DNA from: Bacteroidia bacterium
GTDB taxonomy: Bacteria; Bacteroidota; Bacteroidia; NS11-12g; UBA955
Length of the DNA: 64,000 nt
Direction of reading: 5' to 3'
Assembly (NCBI GenBank): GCA_023228875.1
Contig: JALOAG010000003.1
Location: 1-64,000 of the forward strand
Below are positions 6,051 through 14,597 of this stretch, piece by piece. Under the pieces are notes generated by a model. It was not told the origin of the DNA and did no database searches. It saw only the letters and a program-made list of their open reading frames with translations. The stretch's first letter is position 1; every line of letters starts with the position of its first letter. A program made the translations under genes and the position numbers.

Positions 6051-7791
6051 TAGACATAAAATATCAACATTGTTTTGCAATAAGGATGCAACACTGTTTC
6101 AGATGTATGAGATATTTGAACAAGCGAGTAAAGACGGATTGCCTGCCGGAATTGCATTGGTTGTGTCCGAAGATAATGTATTAGTAGGAACAGTTACAGA
6201 AGGAGATATAAGAAGAGGGTTGCTAAAGTATAATGATATGAAGACTCCTATTAAACATATCATGCAAAACGACCCTATCTGTTTTCGCGATTATCTTTCT
6301 ATTTCTGAAATCTTAGAAAAAATTCCTGCTGAATTAGAGAAGAGAAATCGCCAAAGCAAACGTTACTTAGGAAAAATTGTATTGGTAGATGAAGAGAAAA
6401 GACCCACTCGTGTACTAGATTATCATCAACTTTGGGAACAGAAAGTTGCCAGCCATCGCCATTTAGTGGTTGTAGGATTAGGTTATGTAGGGTTGACAAT
6501 GGCATTAGTTATGGCAGATGCGGGATTTATGGTTACGGGAGTTGAGTTAGATAAAGATAAAGTTAAGCAGTTAAATAGTGGCAGTTCCTATATACATGAG
6601 CTTGGATTAGAAGATTTGCTCAAGGAAAATATTGGCAAAAATTTCAGACCTGTTTCAGAATTGCCTGAAAATGGAGATGTTTTTATTATTTCAGTAGGAA
6701 CCCCCGTTATAGAATCTGAAGGTAAAGGAAAAACTTTAGAAATGCGCTATCTAGAAGATGCATGTGAGAAGATAGGGCAAAAACTGAGAACGGGTAATTT
6801 GGTGATATTACGCTCCACCGTTCCAATTGGCACTTGTAGGAATTTTGTTCTACCCAAATTAGAGGAAATAAGCGGTCTCAAATGTGGAATTGATTTTCAC
6901 TTGGCTTTTGCACCCGAGCGCACAGCTGAAGGCAAGGCTCTAAAAGAATTGCGAAGTCTTCCGCAAATAATTGGGGGCTACAATTTGGATTCACAAGAAG
7001 CGACTGCCGCTATCTTCAGAGATTTAACCCCTTCTCTAGTGAGAGTGGATTCATTAGAAGTTGCAGAAATGGCAAAATTGATTAATAACTCTTTTAGGGA
7101 TTATGTTTTTGCTTATTCAAATCAAATGGCAAAAATTGCTCATAAGTTCAATATCAATGTGGTGGATGTTATTAATGCCGCTAATAAAGATTATACAAGG
7201 AATCCTGTTCCCCTCCCAAGCCCTGGAGTTGGTGGACCTTGTTTAACAAAAGATCCTTTTATTTTTGCATCAGTTGCTCAAAAGTTTGATTTTGATGAAT
7301 CTTTATTTGTCAATGGACGTCTAATCAATGAGTCTATGCACGAACATGTGGCAAATCAGGTTTTAAAAGAATTGAATTTAATAGGAAAAAATCCCGAAAA
7401 TTCAGTTGTGTTTATTTGTGGATTGGCATTTAAGGGAAATCCAGAAACAGGGGATATTAGAAGTTCTTCTTCTATTGAAATAGCCGAAATGTTAAAAGGG
7501 AAAGTAAAGGAAATAAGAGGGTTTGACCCGGTGGCATTGGTTTCCGAAATAGAGTCCTATGGTATTATTTCAAGGACATTCGAGGAGGGATTAGAAGGGG
7601 CGGATGTCGTTATGTTTTTAAACAATCATAAGGCTTTTGAAAGTATTAATACTTTTGAAATGACAAGAAAGTTAAATGAAAATCCAATTGTGTATGACGG
7701 GTGGAATATCATTAGAAAAGCAGAAGTGTTGTCAACCCGACCTGCAACGTATATAGGGTTGAGTTATAGAGAAAGCAGTATCAGAAAATGA
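6043..7791 (+). CDS. CBS-domain / UDP-sugar dehydrogenase fusion
   Basis: The 582-residue protein has two parts. Residues 1 to about 130 look like a CBS pair: GIALVVSEDNVLVGTVTEGDIRRGLL, HIMQNDPICF and GKIVLVDEEKRPTRVLD. From about residue 140 it is a nucleotide-sugar dehydrogenase of the WecC/UDP-ManNAc type, with VVVGLGYVGLTMAL, SVGTPV, RSTVPIGTC, FAPERTAEG, catalytic Cys400 in GVGGPCLTKDP and a C-terminal VFICGLAFKGN domain. It should oxidise a UDP-HexNAc to the uronic acid with NAD. CBS pairs in such clusters are normally fused to a nucleotidyltransferase (PtmE type), so this fusion is unusual; the CBS part may sense a nucleotide. It overlaps both neighbours. Confidence 0.85.
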   Translation: MNNRHKISTLFCNKDATLFQMYEIFEQASKDGLPAGIALVVSEDNVLVGTVTEGDIRRGLLKYNDMKTPIKHIMQNDPICFRDYLSISEILEKIPAELEKRNRQSKRYLGKIVLVDEEKRPTRVLDYHQLWEQKVASHRHLVVVGLGYVGLTMALVMADAGFMVTGVELDKDKVKQLNSGSSYIHELGLEDLLKENIGKNFRPVSELPENGDVFIISVGTPVIESEGKGKTLEMRYLEDACEKIGQKLRTGNLVILRSTVPIGTCRNFVLPKLEEISGLKCGIDFHLAFAPERTAEGKALKELRSLPQIIGGYNLDSQEATAAIFRDLTPSLVRVDSLEVAEMAKLINNSFRDYVFAYSNQMAKIAHKFNINVVDVINAANKDYTRNPVPLPSPGVGGPCLTKDPFIFASVAQKFDFDESLFVNGRLINESMHEHVANQVLKELNLIGKNPENSVVFICGLAFKGNPETGDIRSSSSIEIAEMLKGKVKEIRGFDPVALVSEIESYGIISRTFEEGLEGADVVMFLNNHKAFESINTFEMTRKLNENPIVYDGWNIIRKAEVLSTRPATYIGLSYRESSIRK

Positions 7792-8480
7792 AAATATTGG
7801 GAGTTATACCAGCAAGAGGAGGGTCAAAAGGCGTTCCTCTGAAAAACATCAAATTATTGGATGGCAAGCCTTTGATTGAATATACAATAATGGCAGCCTT
7901 GCAATCGAATTTAGACAGAGTAATTGTAAGTACAGACAGTAAGGAAATAGCTGAAGTAGCAAAAAATGCAGGAGCAGAAGTGCCATTTCTAAGACCAGAT
8001 AGTCTTGCTTCTGATTCTGCTTCGTCTATGCCTGTTGCAATCCACGCTTTGAATGAAATAGAGAAAATAACAGGGGATGTTTTTGATGCCCTAATGTTAT
8101 TACAACCAACTACACCATTTAGAACAAAAACAGATATTAATGATGCTATTGAATTATTAAAGAAGAATAATACAGATAGTGTAATAAGTGTTGTTGATGT
8201 AGAAGGAACTCATCCTGCAAGGATGAAGTATTTGAAAAATGGTTTATTGATAGACCCTCCATTTTGCGAACAAAAGGAAAACCAAAATAGACAGGAATTA
8301 GAACCTATGTATATCAGAAATGGAGCAATTTATTTGACAAAAAAAGATGTATTGCTAAGTGGGACATACAAAGGCAATTCTTGTTCCGCATTGATAATGC
8401 CTCGTAATAGGTCTGTAAACATCGATACCGCTTTTGATTTTGAATATGCAGAATTGTTGAAAGTTAGTAATAAAATATGA
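7788..8480 (+). CDS. neuA: acylneuraminate cytidylyltransferase family (NeuA-like)
   Basis: The 230-residue protein begins with GVIPARGGSKGVPLKNI, the CTP-binding loop of CMP-sialic acid synthetases. It continues with VIVSTDSKEIAEVA, RPDSLASD, LLQPTTPFR and the late RNGAIYLT and INIDTAFD-like VNIDTAFDFEYA segments. It should activate a 2-keto-3-deoxy sugar acid as the CMP derivative for transfer to a surface glycan. Length and motif order fit the family. Which nonulosonic acid is used cannot be told. It overlaps its neighbours by 4 bp on both sides (ATGA), so translation is probably coupled. Confidence 0.88.
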   Translation: MKILGVIPARGGSKGVPLKNIKLLDGKPLIEYTIMAALQSNLDRVIVSTDSKEIAEVAKNAGAEVPFLRPDSLASDSASSMPVAIHALNEIEKITGDVFDALMLLQPTTPFRTKTDINDAIELLKKNNTDSVISVVDVEGTHPARMKYLKNGLLIDPPFCEQKENQNRQELEPMYIRNGAIYLTKKDVLLSGTYKGNSCSALIMPRNRSVNIDTAFDFEYAELLKVSNKI

Positions 8481-9448
8481 AGCAAATTTTACATCTTGAA
8501 GCATATAATTATCCGAGTTCTGCTCTCCAAAAATTGCAAGTTTTGGGTAATTTAGTAAGTGTAAATATTTCCAGCCAAACGGAACTTGATACATTGCTTT
8601 CTGAAAAATCTTTTGATTATATTTTTACGACTATAGGCTATTATCTGGGCAAAGAGAACTTACAATCTCAGTTGGCATTAAAAGCAATAATAACACCCAC
8701 TACTGGACTTAATCATCTGGATCTGGATTATCTAAATTACAGAAATATAAAGATAATCAGTTTGAAGGGAGAAGTAGATATTCTCCGCAGTGTGCAAAGC
8801 ACGGCAGAGCACACATGGGCATTGTTGTTGAGTTTAATAAGAAATATATCTAAAGCGACTCTGAGTGTTAAGCAAGGAAGCTGGGACAGGGCTGTACTGT
8901 TATGTGATGAGTTAAATACAAAGACTTTAGGAATAATAGGTTTTGGACGTTTGGAGAATATCATTAGCGAGTATGCTAAAGCATTTTCTATGAAAACAAT
9001 GATAACTGATATTTCTGAAGAGTCTCTAAATAATGCAATTGCCAAGGGAGTTGAAGTCGTAGATTTGTCTGCTTTATTAGCAAAATCAGATTATATCTTG
9101 CTTATGGCTTCTTATAGTAAGGAGAATGAAAATTTAATCAATGAGGAGTCTTTTTCTATCATGAAACAAACTGCATATTTTATAAATACTTCCCGAGGTG
9201 AGATGGTGGATGAAGAAGCGTTATTGAAAGCATTAAAAACAAAGAAGATAAAAGGTGCGGCATTGGATGTGTTAAGAGATGATTCATCGTGGAAATTACA
9301 TGTTCCTAAAAATCATCCTTTAATTGAATATGCGAGTCTTGAAGATAACCTCCTGATAACTCCGCACATTGGAGGGTATGGGAAAGTATCCATAGAAAAA
9401 ACAAGAGAATTTATAACCCGAAAATTTATTGAAAAAATAGAAAAATGA
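8477..9448 (+). CDS. D-2-hydroxyacid dehydrogenase family protein
   Basis: The 323-residue protein has the D-isomer 2-hydroxyacid dehydrogenase layout. An N-terminal substrate domain contains ITPTTGLNHLDL and VQSTAEHTWALLLSL. The Rossmann domain starts TLGIIGFGRLENII, then NTSRGEMVDE with the conserved Arg, AALDVLRDD, and TPHIGGYG with the catalytic His. The third Gly of the GxGxxG nucleotide loop is Glu here (GFGRLE), which may alter cofactor preference or binding. Sitting between neuA and neuB with 4-bp overlaps, it may act on a keto or hydroxy acid of the same pathway, but its substrate is unknown. Confidence 0.82.
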   Translation: MKQILHLEAYNYPSSALQKLQVLGNLVSVNISSQTELDTLLSEKSFDYIFTTIGYYLGKENLQSQLALKAIITPTTGLNHLDLDYLNYRNIKIISLKGEVDILRSVQSTAEHTWALLLSLIRNISKATLSVKQGSWDRAVLLCDELNTKTLGIIGFGRLENIISEYAKAFSMKTMITDISEESLNNAIAKGVEVVDLSALLAKSDYILLMASYSKENENLINEESFSIMKQTAYFINTSRGEMVDEEALLKALKTKKIKGAALDVLRDDSSWKLHVPKNHPLIEYASLEDNLLITPHIGGYGKVSIEKTREFITRKFIEKIEK

Positions 9449-10401
9449 AACCTATACTTATAGCAGAATGTTGTCAAAATCATAATGGCGACAAAGAGAT
9501 TTTAAAAGAGCAGATTCATACAGCTGCGGAAAATGGAGCGGACTATGTGAAAATTCAGGCAATACGGTCTAAGGAATTAACACATCGCTTGCGATTTGAC
9601 GAGGGAGAGGTTGATGCCGATGGGGCTGTTAAAGTAATAAAGCGACCTTATAAACCTGAGTTGGAACGATTGCAGAAATTGGATTTAAGTCTTGATGATG
9701 AAGCTTGGTTTGTAGAAGAATGTTGGAGAGCAGGTATTGCCCCAATGACAACAGCTTTTACTAGAACTGGAGCACGAGAAATAAAAGACTTAGGGTATGA
9801 AGCCATAAAGATTGCTTCTTATGATTGTGCTTCTTATCCATTGTTAAATGAAGTAAAACAATATTGGAAAAAGGTGTTTGTTTCAACAGGAGCGACTTAT
9901 GATAGTGAAATTGAAAAAGCAGCAGAAGTATTAAAAGGAGTAGATTTACATTTGTTACATTGTATAACTATTTATCCTACTCCAATGGAAGAGCTTAATC
10001 TTAGGAGAATGAATTTCCTAAGAAGATTCTCAGTGTCAGTTGGATATTCGGATCATTCGCATGTTGAGACAACAGGTCTTTGGGCAAGTAAAATAGCATT
10101 AGCTTTGGGAGCTAACAGTATAGAAAGACATTATACCGTATTAGAGAAAGATGAAACTCGTGATGGTCCGGTTTCCATAAAGCCCCATCAGTTAAAAGAA
10201 TTAAGAGAATTTGCCGATAAATCCCGAATCGAACAAATGGAAATAATCAGAAGAGAATATCCTGATTGGGAGAAAACGTTAGGTAGTATAAGTCGTGATT
10301 TGTCGCACGCTGAGAAGCTAAATAGAGATTACTATAGAGGGCGTTTTGCTTCTTTAGTTGAAGGAAGACATATTTATAATTGGGAAGACGAATTATTTTA
10401 G
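9445..10401 (+). CDS. neuB: NeuB-type nonulosonic acid synthase, no SAF domain
   Basis: The 318-residue protein carries the NeuB TIM-barrel markers in order: ILIAECCQNHNGD, ADYVKIQA, the PMTTAFT stretch in place of the usual PFD, AIKIASYDCASYPLL, VSTGATYD, LHCITIYPTP, SVGYSDHSH, and GANSIERHYTVLEKDETRDGP. The family condenses phosphoenolpyruvate with a hexosamine or hexose to give a nine-carbon keto acid. NeuB proteins normally end in an SAF (antifreeze-like) domain and are about 340-350 residues long. Here the tail after the barrel is only about 60 residues, without a recognisable SAF domain. It overlaps the dehydrogenase gene by 4 bp. Confidence 0.85.
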   Translation: MKPILIAECCQNHNGDKEILKEQIHTAAENGADYVKIQAIRSKELTHRLRFDEGEVDADGAVKVIKRPYKPELERLQKLDLSLDDEAWFVEECWRAGIAPMTTAFTRTGAREIKDLGYEAIKIASYDCASYPLLNEVKQYWKKVFVSTGATYDSEIEKAAEVLKGVDLHLLHCITIYPTPMEELNLRRMNFLRRFSVSVGYSDHSHVETTGLWASKIALALGANSIERHYTVLEKDETRDGPVSIKPHQLKELREFADKSRIEQMEIIRREYPDWEKTLGSISRDLSHAEKLNRDYYRGRFASLVEGRHIYNWEDELF

Positions 10402-10403
10402 AA

Positions 10404-11963
10404 GTGCTTTTTGCTACACGCTTATTAACGAAATTAGAATATGAGAAACTCATAAAAAGAAAAGTAACAACCTTTCTTTTTAATGAAATAGATTTTCCAA
10501 TAGAGAGAGAGACGTCCGTATCATCATTTAATTGCACCACACAAAGAGTTCCAAGCACATGGTATTCTTGGGAGCAAAACGACAAACTGCTACAATCTTT
10601 CAAAGAGAAGTTTCCGCAGTTCTTTCAATGGAGACAATACGACTTAATCTTAGCTTTTCAAAAAGCAATGTATTGGGCAAATTTTAGAACCGGATACTTA
10701 CACTATACAAAGCAACAGTTTTATGATAAAGAGGAAGTTCTGTACATAGAGCCACTGCACCCTTATAACAGACTAAAAGTTTTTGTTAAATACATAAAAC
10801 AAGTCTGTGCTAAAGGAGAGAAACAATCTTCCAACCCAAACAAAGGCAAATTTATAGGGTGTCATGGTATCTTTATCAAACATGCATTTCAGCTTACTTT
10901 GTATCAGCATATAGTTGAGAAAGTGAAAGATGATAAGAGGTTTGTAATGTATGCTTTAGATGCTTCTATTAAAGAAAGATTGATGAGCATGGGAGTTGAA
11001 GAATCAAATTGTGTATTGTTATCAGGCGGAAGCAAAATATCGCAATTGCCGATAATTTCTCTTTTTGCATTAAAAGACAAAGACTGGTATGTATTAAATC
11101 AAATAATCATCCATTGGAGAGAAGTGCAAAAATGGGTGAGCATAGCCGAGCAGATAGCCGAAACAGGGATTAAAACTTTTTTAATGAATGAGGGGGAGAA
11201 CGGTATTATGGGGGCGGTATTGGGCGAGGTTATGAGCAAACACGGAGTTACATCTTTTAATACAATGAATGGTACCAAGTCAGGCGAGGTGCAAGATGCT
11301 CATATTAATTTTGATAAATGGTTTGTATGGGATGAGAAGATGAAGAGACTACTTGTTGAAAGAAATAAACTACCTGCTAACAAGCTTATTGTATCTGGAC
11401 ATTTAATGGAAGATACTGTGGCTACCCATTCTTATCAAGATAGCTTAGGCTTGGACAAAGAATATCTGAAAGATAAGAAGGTTATATCTGTTTTTTCGGT
11501 CAGAGGAAAGAGAGAGGAGAAAATAGATACATTTAGGATGCTCTACGAGGTGGCAAAACAAGACCCTGCTATTTTTCTTCTTGTTCGTCCACATCCTTCC
11601 GAAATATCAGATGACAGTTTTTTGCCACCTAAGCACCTTGAAAATGTAAAGTGGGTATCTTATAATCAAGAAAATTCAAAGGCTACTTTATATGATCAAT
11701 TGAGTATAAGTGATGTGAGTATTTGTTTTGGTTCTACCGTAGCATTAGAAAGCAAATGGTTTGGTGTTCCTTGTATTACGGTTGAAAAAAGAGACGAGAG
11801 TTTGATTTATGCGGTGGATGGGGAAGAGATTGTGCATCTGAAAGATACGAATTATTTAGAAGATACTATAACTAAGATTTTGAATGTCAAATTGCAAGAC
11901 AGACCACATCATATAGCATCCGTAGCGAAAACGATTGTAGAGTGGGTAAGTGAAGGAATTTAA
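10404..11963 (+). CDS. large GT-B-like surface glycan protein
   Basis: The protein is about 519 residues, read from a GTG at 10404, two bases after the neuB stop. A TTG at 10380 is the alternative and would overlap neuB by 22 bp. No ATG is near. The C-terminal half looks like a GT-B donor domain of the capsule/CDP-glycerol or polysialyltransferase-like kind: DKWFVWDEKMKRLL, LIVSGHLMED, VISVFSVRGK, FLLVRPHPSE, LSISDVSICFGSTVALESKWFGVPCITVE. A transferase placed just after neuA and neuB is a good candidate to use the CMP-sugar made there, but that is inference. Confidence 0.6.
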   Translation: MLFATRLLTKLEYEKLIKRKVTTFLFNEIDFPIERETSVSSFNCTTQRVPSTWYSWEQNDKLLQSFKEKFPQFFQWRQYDLILAFQKAMYWANFRTGYLHYTKQQFYDKEEVLYIEPLHPYNRLKVFVKYIKQVCAKGEKQSSNPNKGKFIGCHGIFIKHAFQLTLYQHIVEKVKDDKRFVMYALDASIKERLMSMGVEESNCVLLSGGSKISQLPIISLFALKDKDWYVLNQIIIHWREVQKWVSIAEQIAETGIKTFLMNEGENGIMGAVLGEVMSKHGVTSFNTMNGTKSGEVQDAHINFDKWFVWDEKMKRLLVERNKLPANKLIVSGHLMEDTVATHSYQDSLGLDKEYLKDKKVISVFSVRGKREEKIDTFRMLYEVAKQDPAIFLLVRPHPSEISDDSFLPPKHLENVKWVSYNQENSKATLYDQLSISDVSICFGSTVALESKWFGVPCITVEKRDESLIYAVDGEEIVHLKDTNYLEDTITKILNVKLQDRPHHIASVAKTIVEWVSEGI

Positions 11964-11969
11964 AGAAGA

Positions 11970-13217
11970 GTGACTAAAAAAGTTCTCATAATCTGTTTTA
12001 CTTTTCCTCCTTATCCTGGTATTGGTGGCAGGCGTTGGGCTAAGTTTGCAAAGTATCTTGCAGAATCGGGGGTAGATGTCAGCGTTATTGCGGCAAAGAA
12101 GAAACAAGGGAGTGTTTCCTCATGGGCTTCAGATATTGAATCTTATAGAGAGAAAATAGAGTATATAAAAACGAATTATCCTCTTGTATTAACTCGAGTT
12201 CCCAAAACATTCATAGAGAAGGTTTGCTACAAGTTAGCATTGCTATATGTCAAGTTATTTACCAAGGGGAATTATTATGACCATTCTGTGTTTTGGCGTA
12301 AAAACCTACTAAAAGCAACTGAGGGAAAAATAAAACAAGGCTATAATAATATTATTGTTTCTTGTGCTCCTTTTGCTACGGCTTATTATGTGGCAGAACT
12401 GAAGGAGAAATATCCGAATATTAATTTGATAGTTGATTTTAGAGATCCCTGGACTAATAATAAAACTTCGTTTGGATTTACTACGATTAGTTCAAAAAGA
12501 CTAGAAGTTGAAAAAGTAAGAGAAAGAGTCGTGGCAAATAAATCAGATTATATTTTGACAGTTTCTGATGCGATGACTGATTATTATAAATCTTTTGGTA
12601 CTGAGAAAAAATGTTTAACGGTAAAGAATGGTTTTGACTATTCAGATTTTGAGTCTTTAGAAGGATGTAAAAGTCAGAATGAGAAATTAAGATTTGTTTT
12701 TGCAGGTACGTTTTATCATAAATCGCTTCATGTGTTTGAAAATTTTTGTGAATCATTGAGAGAGATTAGAGAAGAAAATGAAGATGTGTTTAATAAGTTG
12801 GAGTTTCATTTCTTTGGAGATATGCCAATGCAATTTAAAGAGATTGCAGGCGAGATTGTGTCTATTGTTTTTCATAATCGGGTTTCTCTTGAAAGTGCTT
12901 ATATGGAGATTGCAAAAGGTAACTTAGCTATGCTCTTCTTAACAGATGATTTGAACCATTCATTTAGCACCAAATTCTACGAATACATTGCACTACAAAA
13001 ACTAATTGCAGTCTTTTCCTCAAGAGGTGAAACGGCTTGCTATGTTGAAGAGAATAGATTGGGTTATGCTTGTGATTTAGGAAATATCAAAAACTCTCTC
13101 CTCAAAATTCACTCAGATTGGAAAAAAGGAGCATTGGTGTTTAACCAAGAGTACAACCTCTCACAACATGATGTTAAAAATATTTGCCAAGACCAGATTA
13201 TTCCTTTGTTGAAGTAA
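11970..13217 (+). CDS. glycosyltransferase, GT4-like
   Basis: The 415-residue GT-B protein starts with KVLIICFTFPPYPGIGGRRW, the glycine-rich acceptor-side loop of many family 4 transferases. It has LIVDFRDPWTNN, ILTVSDAMTDYY, VKNGFDYSDF, LRFVFAGTFYHKS, and a C-terminal LFLTDDLNHSFSTKFYEYIALQKLIAVFS that carries the EX7E-type region. A sugar transferase role in the operon's polysaccharide is likely. The start is GTG at 11970, six bases after the previous stop, and no nearby ATG competes. This is the last gene of the overlapping run that begins at 5010. Confidence 0.82.
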   Translation: MTKKVLIICFTFPPYPGIGGRRWAKFAKYLAESGVDVSVIAAKKKQGSVSSWASDIESYREKIEYIKTNYPLVLTRVPKTFIEKVCYKLALLYVKLFTKGNYYDHSVFWRKNLLKATEGKIKQGYNNIIVSCAPFATAYYVAELKEKYPNINLIVDFRDPWTNNKTSFGFTTISSKRLEVEKVRERVVANKSDYILTVSDAMTDYYKSFGTEKKCLTVKNGFDYSDFESLEGCKSQNEKLRFVFAGTFYHKSLHVFENFCESLREIREENEDVFNKLEFHFFGDMPMQFKEIAGEIVSIVFHNRVSLESAYMEIAKGNLAMLFLTDDLNHSFSTKFYEYIALQKLIAVFSSRGETACYVEENRLGYACDLGNIKNSLLKIHSDWKKGALVFNQEYNLSQHDVKNICQDQIIPLLK

Positions 13218-13291
13218 CTACGCACCCGGCAAACCTTTTCGCTGTTTATAGCTTTGTGTGCTCTCTTTTTCTTCGATGACTTCAATCATGT

Positions 13292-13320
13292 TTTGCTTAT
13301 TTAGAATTATTCTAAATTTG
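13292..13320 (+). promoter_or_regulatory. Bacteroidetes-type promoter
   Basis: TTTG at 13292-13295 and TAAATTTG at 13313-13320 fit the -33 and -7 boxes with 17 bp between them. They lie just before the ATG at 13341 and argue against the earlier GTG at 13320 as the start. Confidence 0.5.
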
Positions 13321-13340
13321 TGCCTTTAAATAAAAACACT

Positions 13341-14318
13341 ATGCAACACTTATTAGAAAAATACGAATACATCAGCCGTTTGCTACAGTTGGAGAAAGAA
13401 AATATTGACCGTAGAGAATTTCATAAAAAAGTAGCTCCTCTGTTATTGGAAATGGGAGCAAATAAGGAATTCTTAAAAGATGTGATTAAGAGAAACTTCT
13501 TGGATGAAGGATATCTTAACATGGAGTGGACGGGTTATAATATTCCGTTCTTCTATGTGTATGAGACAGAGCACTTTGTTCTGAAACTTCATTTGTTTCC
13601 ACCGGATAAGGAGAAGAGAAATAATATTGCGGCTCATTGTATTCACCACCACAATAACTACATCATTACCACCAATGCGTTTTTTGGTTCTGGGTATGAG
13701 AGCTTCTTATTTGAAAAAAATCCACAAGTAGATTCTAAAACGCTGGATGTAGATTTGAAAATCACCAAGCATTTTCATCAAAGAGATTGGAATCCAAGTA
13801 TGGTGGATAGTTGGGAGCCTCATGTGGTATTTATCCCCCAAGAGCTTTCCTCTACACTTATTATTTGGTCTCCGGACAAACGCAGGGCTACGGATAACCT
13901 CAGACAGAACCCGCTGTTTAAGTTAATTAAAAAACCCTTGAGGTGGTTTATTCATAAAACCGGAATGACTCAAACTTTTGGTATTGCAGAAGAAAAAACC
14001 TATCAATTTTATCCTAATCCTAATGGCAAAGGATTCAAAGGAATAGAGGAGAATGAATATTTTGCACCTACAAAATCAGAAAAGGGAGAGGCGGTGAATG
14101 ATTATTCCGCTCAAATGATTTTTGCATTTATCCAAAGAGCAGGCTTGTTTGATGCAGAGTTTTTTGCAGAAAATAAGAACAGAATACCTGCCTATTATCA
14201 CAAGTTTATAGACATGGTAGCTGTAGGAGAACCAATACAGGATGTGTATCATCGCACGGTGATCAATGTGCCTCAAAAAACATATTATAGAGAAGATGTG
14301 TTGAAGGCATCTTTGTAA
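13341..14318 (+). CDS. unidentified 325-residue protein, His-rich centre
   Basis: I do not recognise this protein with confidence. The ATG at 13341 is chosen because a promoter-like element ends at 13320. There is no signal peptide or membrane segment. A central block has H78 and H84 (TEHFVLKLHLF), then H99, H102, H103 and H104 (AAHCIHHHNNYIITT), then GSGYESFLFE and a later WEPHVVFIPQE. The spacing of histidines in a beta-rich stretch recalls metal-binding cupin-like folds such as cysteine-dioxygenase relatives, which is inference only. It stands alone between the nonulosonate-type operon and a tandem repeat, with its own promoter. Confidence 0.6.
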   Translation: MQHLLEKYEYISRLLQLEKENIDRREFHKKVAPLLLEMGANKEFLKDVIKRNFLDEGYLNMEWTGYNIPFFYVYETEHFVLKLHLFPPDKEKRNNIAAHCIHHHNNYIITTNAFFGSGYESFLFEKNPQVDSKTLDVDLKITKHFHQRDWNPSMVDSWEPHVVFIPQELSSTLIIWSPDKRRATDNLRQNPLFKLIKKPLRWFIHKTGMTQTFGIAEEKTYQFYPNPNGKGFKGIEENEYFAPTKSEKGEAVNDYSAQMIFAFIQRAGLFDAEFFAENKNRIPAYYHKFIDMVAVGEPIQDVYHRTVINVPQKTYYREDVLKASL

Positions 14319-14324
14319 CTTTTA

Positions 14325-14588
14325 TTTCACGCAAAGAACGCGGAGGTTTCACGCAAAGGACGCGGAGGTTTCACGCAAAGAATGCGGAGATTTCACGCAA
14401 AGAACGCGGAGGTTTCACGCAAAGAACGTGGAGGTTTCACGCAAAGAACGTGGAGATTTCACGCAAAGAACGCGGAGGTTTCACGCAAAGAATGCGGAGA
14501 TTTCACGCAAAGAACGCGGAGATTTCACGCAAAGAACGCGGAGGTTTTACGCAAAGAATGCGGAGGTTTCACGCAAAGAACGCGGAGA
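14325..14588 (+). repeat. 12 x 22-bp tandem repeat upstream of a GxxExxY gene
   Basis: Twelve head-to-tail copies of a 22-bp unit (TTTCACGCAAAGAACGCGGA plus GG or GA) fill the space between 14318 and the next gene. Copies differ at a few positions only (AACGC/AATGC/AACGT, GAGG/GAGA, one TTTTAC). There are no spacers, so this is not a CRISPR array. Each unit ends in GGAGG or GGAGA; the last one places GGAG 10 nt before the ATG at 14598, where it could act as a ribosome binding site. Confidence 0.95.
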
Positions 14589-14597
14589 TACAAAAAA

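Noticed and set aside
10380..10403. TTG start for the gene after neuB
   Set aside because: It would overlap neuB by 22 bp, unlike the 4-bp overlaps of the other genes; GTG at 10404 fits better, though neither is certain.
14325..14588. Possible CRISPR array
   Set aside because: The 22-bp units are contiguous with no unique spacers, and no cas genes are near.
14382..14597. N-terminal extension of the GxxExxY protein encoded by the tandem repeat
   Set aside because: The repeat simply lacks stops in this phase; the extension is low-complexity and the family starts at the ATG at 14598.
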